A stretch of DNA of 64,000 bases from Pseudomonas sp. 10-1B (GCF_000935045.1 NZ_JYKS01000023.1:1-64000), one strand, 5' to 3'; numbered from the stretch's first letter, positions 53,928 through 62,426 are shown. The notes: generated by a model from the letters alone, not told the origin. Numbers and translations: made by a program.

Positions 53928-55247
53928 ATGGATAACGCCACCTCCCTGCCCGCCGGGGCGGCCATCGCGCCCGCCGCGGAAAAAACCACCGCCAGCCGCC
54001 TGAAGTCGATCTTCAGCGGGTCCATCGGCAACATGGTCGAATGGTACGACTGGTACGTCTACGCCGCATTCTCGCTGTACTTCGCCAAGGCGTTCTTCCC
54101 GGCCGGCGACTCCACCGCACAATTGCTAAATACCGCCGCGATCTTCGCCGTGGGCTTCCTGATGCGCCCGATCGGTGGCTGGCTGATGGGCCTGTATGCC
54201 GACCGCAAAGGCCGCAAGGCTGCCTTGATGGCCTCGGTGCTGCTGATGTGCGCGGGCTCGCTGGTCATCGCGCTGACCCCGGGTTATGAAACCATCGGGG
54301 TCGCCGCGCCGATCCTGCTGGTCATCGCACGTCTGATGCAAGGCCTGTCGGTGGGTGGCGAATATGGCACCTCGGCCACCTACCTCAGCGAAATGGCCAG
54401 CAAGGACCGCCGTGGCTTCTTCTCCAGCTTCCAGTACGTGACCCTGATCTCCGGCCAGCTCATCGCCCTGGCGGTACTGATCATCCTGCAGCAGACACTG
54501 ACCACCGAGCAGCTGTACGCCTGGGGCTGGCGCGTGCCGTTCGTGATCGGTGCACTGTGCGCCGTGGTCGCCCTGTACCTGCGTCGTGGCATGGAAGAAA
54601 CCGCCTCGTTCACCAAGAAGGAAAAGGCCAAGGAAAGCCTGATGCGCACCCTGCTGCGCCACCCCAAGGAGCTGATGACGGTGGTCGGCCTGACCATGGG
54701 CGGCACCCTGGCCTTCTACACCTACACCACCTACATGCAGAAGTACCTGGTCAACACCGTGGGCATGAGCATCAGCGACTCGACCACCATCTCGGCCGCT
54801 ACGCTGTTCCTGTTCATGTGCCTGCAGCCGGTGATCGGTAGCCTGTCCGACAAGATCGGCCGGCGCCCGATCCTGATCGCCTTCGGTGTGCTCGGCACCC
54901 TGTTCACCGTGCCGATCCTCAGCACCCTGCACACCATCCAGACCTGGTGGGGCGCGTTCTTCCTGATCATGGCGGCACTGATCATCGTCAGTGGCTACAC
55001 CTCGATCAACGCCGTGGTCAAGGCCGAGCTGTTCCCCACCGAGATCCGCGCCCTGGGCGTGGGCCTGCCGTACGCCCTGACCGTGTCGATCTTCGGCGGC
55101 ACCGCCGAATACGTGGCCCTGTGGTTCAAGAGCGCGGGCATGGAAAGCGGTTTCTACTGGTACGTCACCGCGTGCATCGCCTGCTCGCTGCTGGTTTACG
55201 CGACCATGAAGGACACCAAGCAGCACTCGCGGATTACCACTGAGTGA
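53928..55247 (+). CDS. kgtP: Alpha-ketoglutarate/dicarboxylate MFS permease
   Basis: The start at ATG 53928 gives 439 residues (MDNATSLPAGAAIAPAAEKT). It is a 12-segment MFS carrier of the metabolite:H+ symporter family with MVEWYDWYVYAAFSLYF in TM1, the loop motif ADRKGRKAAL and the TM5 region GLSVGGEYGTSATYLSEMA. The best-known relative is E. coli KgtP. The adjacent two-component system, UAS and sigma-54 promoter make an inducible uptake unit for alpha-ketoglutarate. A strong terminator follows. Confidence 0.9.
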   Translation: MDNATSLPAGAAIAPAAEKTTASRLKSIFSGSIGNMVEWYDWYVYAAFSLYFAKAFFPAGDSTAQLLNTAAIFAVGFLMRPIGGWLMGLYADRKGRKAALMASVLLMCAGSLVIALTPGYETIGVAAPILLVIARLMQGLSVGGEYGTSATYLSEMASKDRRGFFSSFQYVTLISGQLIALAVLIILQQTLTTEQLYAWGWRVPFVIGALCAVVALYLRRGMEETASFTKKEKAKESLMRTLLRHPKELMTVVGLTMGGTLAFYTYTTYMQKYLVNTVGMSISDSTTISAATLFLFMCLQPVIGSLSDKIGRRPILIAFGVLGTLFTVPILSTLHTIQTWWGAFFLIMAALIIVSGYTSINAVVKAELFPTEIRALGVGLPYALTVSIFGGTAEYVALWFKSAGMESGFYWYVTACIACSLLVYATMKDTKQHSRITTE

Positions 55248-55266
55248 GACTGGCCTGGCAATACTG

Positions 55267-55302
55267 AAAGGGGCGCTCCATCGCATGGAGCGCCCCTTTT
55301 TT
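55267..55302 (+). terminator. Rho-independent terminator of kgtP
   Basis: AAAGGGGCGCTCCAT-CGC-ATGGAGCGCCCCTTTTTT is a perfect 15-bp stem with a T-run, 20 bases after the kgtP stop. Confidence 0.95.
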
Positions 55303-55320
55303 GTGATGCACGAGAACCGG

Positions 55321-55417
55321 TGAGCCGATTAACGGGCTTATTCGGCTCACAAGCTGAGCCGAATAGCGCTATTATTCGGCTCACAAGCTGAGCCGAATAG
55401 CCGGCTTATTCGGCTCA
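55321..55417. promoter_or_regulatory. 34-bp-periodic array of palindromic half-sites before fic
   Basis: The half-site TGAGCCGAATA occurs at 55321 (last bases differ), 55355 and 55389, and its inverse TATTCGGCTCA at 55339, 55373 and 55407. Each series has a strict 34-base period, so the array is three tandem units, with palindromes ATTCGGCTCA-CAAGC-TGAGCCGAAT between units. It ends 21 bases before the Fic protein start, so it probably spans its promoter. It looks like a multi-site operator. Confidence 0.75.
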
Positions 55418-55438
55418 CGGGATGGATCGACAACAATC

Positions 55439-56578
55439 ATGAACAGCTCTTTGTGGATCTGGCAGCAACCTGACTGGCCAAAGTTCACCTGGCAAAACGC
55501 AACCATCGCCCCACAGCTACGCAACTGCATTGATATGCAAGGGCGCCTGCTGGGCAAGATCGGCAGCATCGATGAGCTGAGCGAATGCCAGAACATCCTG
55601 GATACACTTCTGCAGAATATCGTCACCTCCTCGGCAATCGAAGGTGAGCAGTTGAACGTGGGCTCGGTCCGTTCTTCCCTCGCTCGCCGGCTGGGCATCG
55701 CGGAACAGGGAGCCACCAATGCCCGCAGTGAGGGGCTGGCGGAATTGATGCTGGATGCAACCCAAGGGTATGACCGACCACTGACCCTGCAACGCCTGTT
55801 CACCTGGCACCATTGGCTGTTCCCGGTAGCGCAAGGCACCTTGAGCAAAACGGTACTGGTCGGCCAGTTGCGTGATGAAGTGCCCATGCAGGTGATCTCC
55901 GGCCGCCTCGACAAGCCCACCGTGCATTTCCAAGCGCCACCGCGCGATGGCCTGGAAGCCCAGCTCGCCGAGTTTCTCGACTGGTTTGCCAGCAGCCGTG
56001 ATACTGCCGGCCTGGACCCACTGCTACGCGCCGGCATCGCCCACTTCTGGTTCGTCACACTGCATCCGTTCGACGATGGCAATGGCCGCCTGACCCGGGC
56101 GATCACCGACTTGGCGCTGGCGCAAGGTGAGCGCCAGGCCATTCGCTTCCATGCCATGTCCGCCAGCATTCTCGACGACAGGGCCGGCTATTACCAAGTG
56201 CTGGAGAGCAGCCAAAAAGGCGACCTGGATATCACCGTGTGGCTGTCTTGGTTTCTTGCCACCCTGCTGCGCAGCCTCGAACAGGCACTGGCAAACATCG
56301 ACCGGATACTGGCCAAGGCCAGGTTCTGGCAGGCGCATCGCGCAGATGGTTTGCTGCCCGAACAGGTCAAGCTGCTCAACAGGTTGCTCGATGGCGGCCC
56401 TCGTGGTTTCGAGGAAGGCATCAACGCCGCGCAATACCAGGCGGTGACAAAGGTGTCCAAGGCCACTGCAACCCGCCACCTTACCGATCTGCTCGACAAG
56501 GCCTGCCTGGTACGCCTGCCAGGCGGGGGCCGCAGTACCCGCTACCGCATCAACACTCAGGACATCTCCAACGCCTGA
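55439..56578 (+). CDS. Class II Fic protein with DUF4172 and HTH domains
   Basis: The 379-residue protein has an N-terminal DUF4172-like region (LWIWQQPDWPKFTW), the inhibitory helix motif S64-S65-A66-I67-E68-G69 typical of class II, and the Fic core HPFDDGNGR with catalytic H209. It ends in a winged-helix part (TKVSKATATRHLTDLLDKACLVRLP). Fic proteins usually transfer AMP to Ser/Thr/Tyr targets; the target is unknown. The C-terminal DNA-binding part and the operator array upstream suggest autoregulation. Confidence 0.92.
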   Translation: MNSSLWIWQQPDWPKFTWQNATIAPQLRNCIDMQGRLLGKIGSIDELSECQNILDTLLQNIVTSSAIEGEQLNVGSVRSSLARRLGIAEQGATNARSEGLAELMLDATQGYDRPLTLQRLFTWHHWLFPVAQGTLSKTVLVGQLRDEVPMQVISGRLDKPTVHFQAPPRDGLEAQLAEFLDWFASSRDTAGLDPLLRAGIAHFWFVTLHPFDDGNGRLTRAITDLALAQGERQAIRFHAMSASILDDRAGYYQVLESSQKGDLDITVWLSWFLATLLRSLEQALANIDRILAKARFWQAHRADGLLPEQVKLLNRLLDGGPRGFEEGINAAQYQAVTKVSKATATRHLTDLLDKACLVRLPGGGRSTRYRINTQDISNA

Positions 56579-56821
56579 CGTGTTTTTTTCCTTCTTAACG
56601 CCCCATTAATTCCTCCCCTTCAAGCTGCAATGGCTGGCAAAACGTCGGCGTATGAGACAGCGCATCCCGGGCATGACCGCTAGCGATTCTCAGCATGCGC
56701 ACCCATACACATCGATTAATTCGATTCTTATTCGCGAATATTTGCGCTTTTTAATCAAATTAATCGGCGTAGCATTAAACCCATAGAAACAAACAACCTC
56801 TCGCCCCCTGGAGCAACGACC
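56579..56821. promoter_or_regulatory. AT-rich promoter region of the repeat peptide gene
   Basis: The gap is AT-rich with the 12-bp palindrome TATTCGCGAATA (56729-56740) and outer arms CGATTAATT / AATTAATCG (about 56712 and 56757). A GGAG ribosome site lies shortly before 56822. An operator/promoter is likely but unassigned. Confidence 0.4.
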
Positions 56822-57109
56822 ATGAAAAACCAACTGATCCTCACCCTGGCCCTCTCGGTTTTCGCTGCTGGCGCCTTTGCCGAAGATGGCTTTGACCGTA
56901 CCAACGCCCACACCTTCGCCGCGGCCCAGACTCAGTCCGCCAGCTACGCTGAAGATGGTTTCGACCGCACTGGCGGCCAACGCTTCGCCGAAGACGGCTT
57001 CGACCGCACCGGTGGCCAACGCTTCGCCGAAGACGGCTTCGACCGCACCGGCGGCCAACGCTTCGCTGAAAACGGCTTCGACCGCACCAACGCTCACCGC
57101 TTCAGCTGA
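56822..57109 (+). CDS. Secreted tandem-repeat mini-protein
   Basis: The 95-residue precursor has a signal peptide (MKNQLILTLALSVFAAGAFA, cleavage near A20). The mature part consists of five copies of a 13-residue unit, consensus AEDGFDRTGGQRF, at 20-32, 43-55, 56-68, 69-81 and 82-94, with a 10-residue spacer after the first. At the DNA level the last four form 39-base tandem repeats (56948-57103). No cysteines or known domain. Function unknown; a terminator-like hairpin follows. Confidence 0.8.
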   Translation: MKNQLILTLALSVFAAGAFAEDGFDRTNAHTFAAAQTQSASYAEDGFDRTGGQRFAEDGFDRTGGQRFAEDGFDRTGGQRFAENGFDRTNAHRFS

Positions 57110-57127
57110 TGCCTGATGCGAGCACCC

Positions 57128-57158
57128 AGCCCGGCTTCGGCCGGGCTTGATCATTTTC
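57128..57158 (+). terminator. Terminator-like hairpin
   Basis: AGCCCGGC-TTCG-GCCGGGCT is an 8-bp GC stem with a UUCG tetraloop, followed by TGATCATTTT. The T-run is weak, but the position 18 bases after the repeat-peptide gene fits termination. Confidence 0.65.
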
Positions 57159-57227
57159 AGGCAGCCACAGGCTTGGCACACTAGGCACCTTGTCCACCAA
57201 GAGGTAGGGCCAGCAAGCCCAGCACCG

Positions 57228-57833
57228 ATGTATTACTACGAACCCGCCAAAGGCCACGGCCTGCCCCACGACCCGTTCAACGCCATCGTTGGCCCCCGCC
57301 CTATCGGCTGGATCTCCTCACAGGACCGCGAAGGCCGCCTGAACCTGGCGCCCTACAGCTTCTTCAACGCCTTCAACTACATCCCGCCGATCATCGGTTT
57401 CTGCAGCGTCGGGCGCAAAGACAGCCTGAACAACATCGAGCAGACCGGCGAATTCGTCTGGAACCTGGCCACCCGCCCGTTGGCCGAGCAGATGAACCAG
57501 AGTTGCGCACCGGTTGCCGCCGAGGTGAACGAATTCGAATTGAGCGGCCTCACCGCCACACCGTCGAGCATCGTCAACGTGCCGCGCGTGGGCGAAACCC
57601 CAGTGGCCTTCGAGTGCAAGGTCAGCCAGATCGTCCAGCTCAAGCGGGCTGACCAGGAACAGGTGCCCAGCTGGCTGGTTTTGGGTGAAGTGGTGGCGGT
57701 GCACATTGCCGAGCACCTGCTGAAAAACGGCATCTACGATACCGCTGCCGCCGAGCCGATTCTGCGTGGCGGTGGCCCGGCGGACTATTTCGAGCTGGGC
57801 AACCTGTTCAAGATGGCCCGGCCGCCGGCCTGA
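57228..57833 (+). CDS. Flavin reductase-like domain protein
   Basis: The start at ATG 57228 gives 201 residues (MYYYEPAKGHGLPHDPFNAIVGPRPIGWISSQD). The FMN-binding split-barrel pattern (PRPIGWISSQDREGRLNLAPYSFFNAF; GEFVWNLATRPLAEQMNQS; LGEVVAVHIAEHLL) fits flavoredoxin/flavin reductase-like proteins. The reaction is unspecified. Its stop abuts the stop of the convergent small gene with no gap. Confidence 0.85.
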   Translation: MYYYEPAKGHGLPHDPFNAIVGPRPIGWISSQDREGRLNLAPYSFFNAFNYIPPIIGFCSVGRKDSLNNIEQTGEFVWNLATRPLAEQMNQSCAPVAAEVNEFELSGLTATPSSIVNVPRVGETPVAFECKVSQIVQLKRADQEQVPSWLVLGEVVAVHIAEHLLKNGIYDTAAAEPILRGGGPADYFELGNLFKMARPPA

Positions 57834-58067
57834 TCACCAGATCAGCTCACCCTCTTCACTGACGCCCTGCAGGCGCTGCAGCTCAGCCGTGGCCGCTTCG
57901 TCGGCGGCCACGGCGCCCTTGAACACCTGCCCGTCAAGGATCTTGTGAAAGCGCGGCGCGCCGCCCATGCCCAGGGCCTTGACCGCGATGGCCGCGTTAT
58001 AGCCGCCGCCTTCCACTGGAACCATCGCCGAAACCGCTTCGAAATGCGGGAATTCCCTACGTGCCAT
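57834..58067 (-). CDS. Small conserved hypothetical protein
   Basis: A 77-residue protein starting at ATG 58067 (MARREFPHFEAVSAMVPVEGGGYNAAI) is supported over longer frames, which run back through a REP. It is compact, without membrane segment or signal. I do not recognise a domain with certainty. Stops of this gene and the flavin reductase-like gene are adjacent. Confidence 0.65.
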   Translation of the reverse strand: MARREFPHFEAVSAMVPVEGGGYNAAIAVKALGMGGAPRFHKILDGQVFKGAVAADEAATAELQRLQGVSEEGELIW

Positions 58068-58117
58068 ACTGCTATCCGCCTGATTTATCGAAGGGCGGCA
58101 TCTTACCCTATTCACCT

Positions 58118-58238
58118 GTACCGGCCCTATCGCCGCGGTTCGTCGCCACGACAAGCCGGCTCCCACAGGCGCTGCATCGTTTTCAAGACTTGAGCTGCCC
58201 CTGTGGGAGCTGGCTTGCCGGCGATAAGGCCAGTACAG
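58118..58238. repeat. REP pair
   Basis: GGCCCTATCGCCGCGGTTCG with CAAGCCGGCTCCCACAGG and the inverted CTGTGGGAGCTGGCTTGCCG make a pair between the small gene and the ABM gene. The left copy carries the GCGGTTCGTCGCCACGAC variant also seen at 4.3 kb. Confidence 0.85.
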
Positions 58239-58246
58239 ACAACAAA

Positions 58247-58540
58247 TCAATCAAAGGTATGCAAGTCCAGGCTGCTCACTACCTGTGCCTGCACCAACTC
58301 ACCAAACATCTCCAGCGTCGGCGAGGCGAAGTAGCCACTCATCGCCTGCTGATCCTGCCAGCTACCGCTGAGCAACCACAGGTCGCCATCGGCCTGGGAA
58401 CGCTGCACCGTGAAACTCAGGCAACCCGGCGTACGCAGCGACGGCTCGAGCAGGTCACGCAGGCGCGCGCCCAGTTCCGCCGAGCGCCCGCTGCTGGCAC
58501 GGATGAAAGCAAGATGGGTGACCGGTTTTGTCGGGGTCAT
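58247..58540 (-). CDS. Antibiotic biosynthesis monooxygenase (ABM) domain protein
   Basis: The 97-residue protein is a single ABM ferredoxin-like fold (THLAFIRASSGRSAELGARLRDLLEPSLRTPGCLSFTVQRS...LLSGSWQDQQAMSGYFASPTLEMF). Relatives such as YgiN act on quinols or carry out cofactor-free oxidations. It is divergent from an AraC-type regulator, with a perfect 25-bp inverted repeat between; the regulator may control it. Confidence 0.85.
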   Translation of the reverse strand: MTPTKPVTHLAFIRASSGRSAELGARLRDLLEPSLRTPGCLSFTVQRSQADGDLWLLSGSWQDQQAMSGYFASPTLEMFGELVQAQVVSSLDLHTFD

Positions 58541-58623
58541 TGCACAATCTCCTTGAAGCAGGCGGACGGAAAAACCAGACTGCCAAGGTTAGGGGCTCAC
58601 CCACGCGACGCGTTAGGCCATTA

Positions 58624-58679
58624 CTGCACGTCGATTGCCTGATCCTGCAACGCGGCAGGATCAGGCAATCGACGTGCAG
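58624..58679. repeat. Perfect 25-bp inverted repeat between divergent genes
   Basis: Arm CTGCACGTCGATTGCCTGAT... (58624-58648) is matched exactly by its reverse complement (58655-58679) around the loop AACGCG. It is unrelated to the REP family. There is no T-run on either side and both flanking genes read away from it, so it is not a terminator. It may be an operator or the trace of a small mobile element. Confidence 0.85.
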
Positions 58680-58742
58680 CTTTCGACTAGCGCCCGCCAT
58701 TGCCCAAACCTATGCTGCGTCGGTCAGCAGAGGAAAGCCATC

Positions 58743-59663
58743 ATGACCACCGCCACGTCCATCGATCCGCCCCTGGAACGGCAACGCCAGGAGCTGGCCG
58801 AGCTGATCCGCCGTCACACAGGCGGACCTCCCGGTCCCGCATCTGCCATCGATGACCTGTACCTGGTGCGCTACACCGAGAACGTGCGCTCGGTGCCAAG
58901 CCTGGCGCAACCGGCACTGTGCATCCTGGCCCAAGGCAGCAAAAGCCTGTTCCTGGGCGACGAGCAGTACGCCTACGACCCGCTGCACTACATGGTGGTC
59001 TCGGTGACCCTGCCGGTGAGCGGCGTGAAGCTCGATGCCAGCCCAGAGAACCCCAGCCTTGGCCTGCGCCTGGACCTGGACCCGGCCGAAATCAGCCAAC
59101 TGATCGCCGAAAGCGGACCGATGCTGGTGCCCAGCCGGCCTTCCGGCCGTGGCCTGTATGTGGAAAGAACCGATGCAGCGTTGCTCGACGCCCTGCTGCG
59201 GCTGATCCGCCTGCTGGATACCCCGCGCGACATCCCGATGCTGGCACCACTGTTCCGCCGGGAGATTCTCTACCGCCTGTTGCGCGGGCCGCAGGGCTAT
59301 CGTCTGTACGAAATCGCCCTGGCCAACAGCCAGACCCATCGGGTTTGCCAGGCCATTACCTGGCTCAACCAGAACTTCCAGCTGCCCTTGCGCATCGAGG
59401 ACCTGGCGCGTGAGGTCAACCTCAGCACCTCGACCTTGCACCATCACTTCAAGGCCGTGACCTCCATGAGCCCGTTGCAGTACCAGAAGCAGTTGCGCCT
59501 GCAGGAAGCGCGGCGGTTGATGCTGAATGACGGGCTGGAGGCCGCGGTGGCTGGATATCGGGTGGGCTATGAAAGCCCCTCGCAGTTCAGCCGCGAATAC
59601 AGCCGGCTGTACGGCGCGCCGCCGATTCGGGATATGGCCAGGTTGCGGGCCACTGCTGGCTGA
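58743..59663 (+). CDS. AraC-family transcriptional regulator
   Basis: The start at ATG 58743 gives 306 residues (MTTATSIDPPLERQRQELAEL). An AraC_N cupin-like domain (about 25-180, PALCILAQGSKSLFLGDEQYAYDPLHYMVVSVTLPV) precedes two HTHs (LPLRIEDLAREVNLSTSTLHHHFKAVTSMSPLQYQKQLRLQEARRLM; GYRVGYESPSQFSREYSRLYG). Targets likely include the divergent ABM gene; the inducer is unknown. Confidence 0.92.
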   Translation: MTTATSIDPPLERQRQELAELIRRHTGGPPGPASAIDDLYLVRYTENVRSVPSLAQPALCILAQGSKSLFLGDEQYAYDPLHYMVVSVTLPVSGVKLDASPENPSLGLRLDLDPAEISQLIAESGPMLVPSRPSGRGLYVERTDAALLDALLRLIRLLDTPRDIPMLAPLFRREILYRLLRGPQGYRLYEIALANSQTHRVCQAITWLNQNFQLPLRIEDLAREVNLSTSTLHHHFKAVTSMSPLQYQKQLRLQEARRLMLNDGLEAAVAGYRVGYESPSQFSREYSRLYGAPPIRDMARLRATAG

Positions 59664-59679
59664 AGCTCCTGGTGGCAGT

Positions 59680-59785
59680 ACCGGCCTCTTCGCGGGCTTG
59701 CCCGCTCCCACAGGTACAGCACAACGTTCAAATCTGTGCAAAATCCTGTGGGAGCGGGCAAGCCCGCGAAAGGGCCGGTGCAGGC
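59680..59785. repeat. REP pair
   Basis: CTCTTCGCGGGCTTGCCCGC and the mirrored GCGGGCAAGCCCGCGAAAGG lie between the convergent araC-type and ThDP enzyme genes. Confidence 0.88.
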
Positions 59786-59797
59786 GATAGCTTCACT

Positions 59798-61435
59798 TCA
59801 CCCCAACACAGCCGCCTGCCACTGGTTCTGGTCAACCTGAATCAGGGTCGGCCCCTTGCGCTCCACTGCCAGCCCCAGCGCCGCCTGCAGTTGCGCCACA
59901 TCCGCCACCTGCTCCGCCGCCGCCCCCAATGCTCGCGCCACGCCGATGAAGTCCGGGGTATGGATATCCACCCCGACCGGCTCGATCGCCCGGTTGAGCA
60001 TGTACTTCTTGATCTCCTCGTAGCCCTGGTTATTCCACAGCAGCACGATCAGCGGCACCTGCGCCTCTACCGCACTGGCCAGCTCCGGCAGGGTGAACTG
60101 CAAGCCGCCATCACCGATCAGGCACACCGCAGGCGCGCGCTCAGCGGCCTGCTCGGCACTGCCCAGCCAGGCGCCCATGGCTGCCGGCAGTGCATAGCCC
60201 AGGGTGCCGTAGCCGGTCGAGGCATTGAACCAGCGCCGTGGCCGGTCCATGTCCAGTGTCAGGTTGCCGGTGTACACCGGCTGGGTCGAGTCACCCACCA
60301 GAACGGCATCGGGCAGGCGTTCGAGGATGGCGCCCAGCAAACGCGTCTGGCTCAGGGTCGGCTGGTCCCAACCAGCCACCAGTGCCTGGCGCAGGCTGGC
60401 CACACGGGCCACACCCCAGGTGCTTTCGCGCACTGGTTGCGGCAGGGCCTGCAAGGCACCGAGCAGCGCTTCGGCGGCCAGTTCGGCATCGGCCACCAGC
60501 GCCAGCTCCGGCAGGTAATTGCGTACGGTCTGGTCCGGGTCGATATCGATGCGCAGCAAGCTGCCAGGAATTTCGAAACCGCCCTTGAAGGTCACGTCAT
60601 AGTCGGTTTCGGCCAACTCGGTACCGATCGCCAGCACCACATCGGCCTCGGCCACCAGTTCCCGTGTGGCCGGCAACGACTGGGTAGAGCCGATTTGCAG
60701 TGGGTGACTGGACGGAAGCAGCCCCTTGGCATTGATGGTCAGCGCCACCGGCGCCTGGAGGTGTTCAGCCAGGCGTGCCAGCGCAGTGCCTGCAGCCAAC
60801 GCGCCGCCGCCTGCCAGAATCAATGGCCGCCGGGCGCTGGCCAGGCGCTCGGCCATCTGGGCCACGGCCTGCGGCGCAGCCCCTGCCCGGCTGCCACGTA
60901 CCGGACGCCCCGGCAGCAATTGGTCGGCCGGCTCGACCAGCACATCGAGCGGGATCTCGATATGCACTGGGCGCGGCCGGGCGCTGTCGAATACGGCGAA
61001 GGCCCGGGCCAGCACCTGCGGCAGGTCGGCGGCACTCATCAAGGTATGGGAAAACGCCGCTACCCCCGCCACCAGCGCCGCCTGGTTGGGCAACTCATGC
61101 AGCTTGCCACGGCCGCCGCCCAACTGGTCGCGAGACTGCACGCTGGAAATCACCAGCATCGGGATCGAGTCGGCATAGGCCTGGCCCATGGCCGTGGTGA
61201 TGTTGGTCATGCCCGGGCCGGTGATGATGAAGCACACCCCGGGTTTGCCGCGGGTACGCGCATAGCCATCGGCCATGAATCCGGCACCCTGCTCGTGGCG
61301 CGGAGTGATATGGCGAATGGACGAGCCCGCCAACCCGCGATAGAGCTCCACGGTATGTACACCGGGAATACCGAAGACATGGTCCACGCCATAGCCTTCA
61401 AGGAGTTTGACCAGTACTTCGCCGCAGGTTGCCAT
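59798..61435 (-). CDS. ThDP-dependent decarboxylase (acetolactate synthase-like; candidate AruI)
   Basis: The 545-residue protein has the three domains of ThDP enzymes: N-terminal PYR (GYGVDHVFGIPGVHTVELYRGL, with the catalytic glutamate in HEQGAGFMADG), a central domain and a PP domain with the GDGGLQFTLPELASAVEAQVPLIVLLWNN motif. It resembles IlvB but no IlvN-type subunit is near. P. putida relatives are annotated as 5-guanidino-2-oxopentanoate decarboxylase (AruI, arginine transaminase pathway). The true substrate is not shown by sequence. Confidence 0.85.
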   Translation of the reverse strand: MATCGEVLVKLLEGYGVDHVFGIPGVHTVELYRGLAGSSIRHITPRHEQGAGFMADGYARTRGKPGVCFIITGPGMTNITTAMGQAYADSIPMLVISSVQSRDQLGGGRGKLHELPNQAALVAGVAAFSHTLMSAADLPQVLARAFAVFDSARPRPVHIEIPLDVLVEPADQLLPGRPVRGSRAGAAPQAVAQMAERLASARRPLILAGGGALAAGTALARLAEHLQAPVALTINAKGLLPSSHPLQIGSTQSLPATRELVAEADVVLAIGTELAETDYDVTFKGGFEIPGSLLRIDIDPDQTVRNYLPELALVADAELAAEALLGALQALPQPVRESTWGVARVASLRQALVAGWDQPTLSQTRLLGAILERLPDAVLVGDSTQPVYTGNLTLDMDRPRRWFNASTGYGTLGYALPAAMGAWLGSAEQAAERAPAVCLIGDGGLQFTLPELASAVEAQVPLIVLLWNNQGYEEIKKYMLNRAIEPVGVDIHTPDFIGVARALGAAAEQVADVAQLQAALGLAVERKGPTLIQVDQNQWQAAVLG

Positions 61436-61549
61436 TGGGTTTCACCATGAATCTTGTTGGGTTGTAGTGCTATTGGACCCAAGCCACGGCTATCGCCACA
61501 ATGCAAAAAAACACATACTAGCCATGTCCTGTAATCATGGCTTATCGCG

Positions 61550-62425
61550 ATGAAACGCCTCCCGCCCCTGCCTGCCCTGCACACCTTTCTGGTCACCGCC
61601 CAGCACTGCAACTTCACCCGTGCCGGGCAACAGCTGCACATCACCCAAGGTGCCGTCAGCCGCCAGATCGCAGCCCTCGAGGAACACCTGGGTTATGCCC
61701 TGTTCCAGCGCCAGGCCCGCGGGCTGAGCCTGACCCGTGAAGGCCAGGACTGGCTGCCGCGGGTGCAGCAGGTGTTCGCGCTGATCGAACAAGGGGTGCG
61801 CGAGGTGGGTGGGCGCAGCGCTACCTTGCAGCTCAAGGCGCCAACCTGCGTGATGCGCTGGCTGCTGCCGCGCCTGATGGAGTGGCAGGCGCTGCGCCCG
61901 GATGTACCGGTGGAGCTGACCACCACGGTGCAGCATGGGGTGGACTTTCGCCGTGAGGGCTTCGATGCGGCGGTGGTCTATGGCGATGCGCCGAACCATG
62001 GGCTGCGCGTGCGCAAGCTGTTCGATGAACAACTGACGCCGGTGTGTGCACCGTCGCTACGCCAGGGGCCGCTACCGTTGCAGCAGGTGGCAGACCTGGC
62101 GCGGCACATGCTGCTGCACCCGTCGCGGGAAGAACATGACTGGCGGTTGTGGTTGCAGGCGGCTGGAGTGACATTGGCCACCCATGGCCCGAAGCAGCAT
62201 TTCGAAACCCTGGACATGGCGATGGCCATGGCCTCGCAGGGGACCGGTGTGGCCATCGGCGACTGGTCGCTGATTGGCGACGACTTGCGTGGGGGGCGGC
62301 TGTGCATGCCATTTGCGCTGAAGGTGCTGACGGGCAAGGGGTATTACCTGGTGAGCCAGGCCAGGAACTTGCCGCCGGGGTTGTTGGAATTGCTGGATTG
62401 GCTGGAGGGGCAGGCCAGCCTGTAA
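61550..62425 (+). CDS. LysR-family regulator
   Basis: The 291-residue protein has an N-terminal winged HTH (LHTFLVTAQHCNFTRAGQQLHITQGAVSRQIAALEEHLGYALFQRQARGLSLT) and a GcvA-like effector domain. It is divergent from the ThDP decarboxylase gene over 114 bases, the usual layout for a LysR regulator and its target. Confidence 0.93.
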   Translation: MKRLPPLPALHTFLVTAQHCNFTRAGQQLHITQGAVSRQIAALEEHLGYALFQRQARGLSLTREGQDWLPRVQQVFALIEQGVREVGGRSATLQLKAPTCVMRWLLPRLMEWQALRPDVPVELTTTVQHGVDFRREGFDAAVVYGDAPNHGLRVRKLFDEQLTPVCAPSLRQGPLPLQQVADLARHMLLHPSREEHDWRLWLQAAGVTLATHGPKQHFETLDMAMAMASQGTGVAIGDWSLIGDDLRGGRLCMPFALKVLTGKGYYLVSQARNLPPGLLELLDWLEGQASL

Positions 62426-62426
62426 T

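Noticed and set aside
55321..55417. Possible CRISPR array
   Set aside because: Units repeat in full with no unique spacers, are palindromic, and no cas gene is near; an operator array fits better.
56948..57103. 39-base tandem repeats as CRISPR or minisatellite
   Set aside because: They are in frame within a signal-peptide-bearing gene and encode a regular 13-residue unit.
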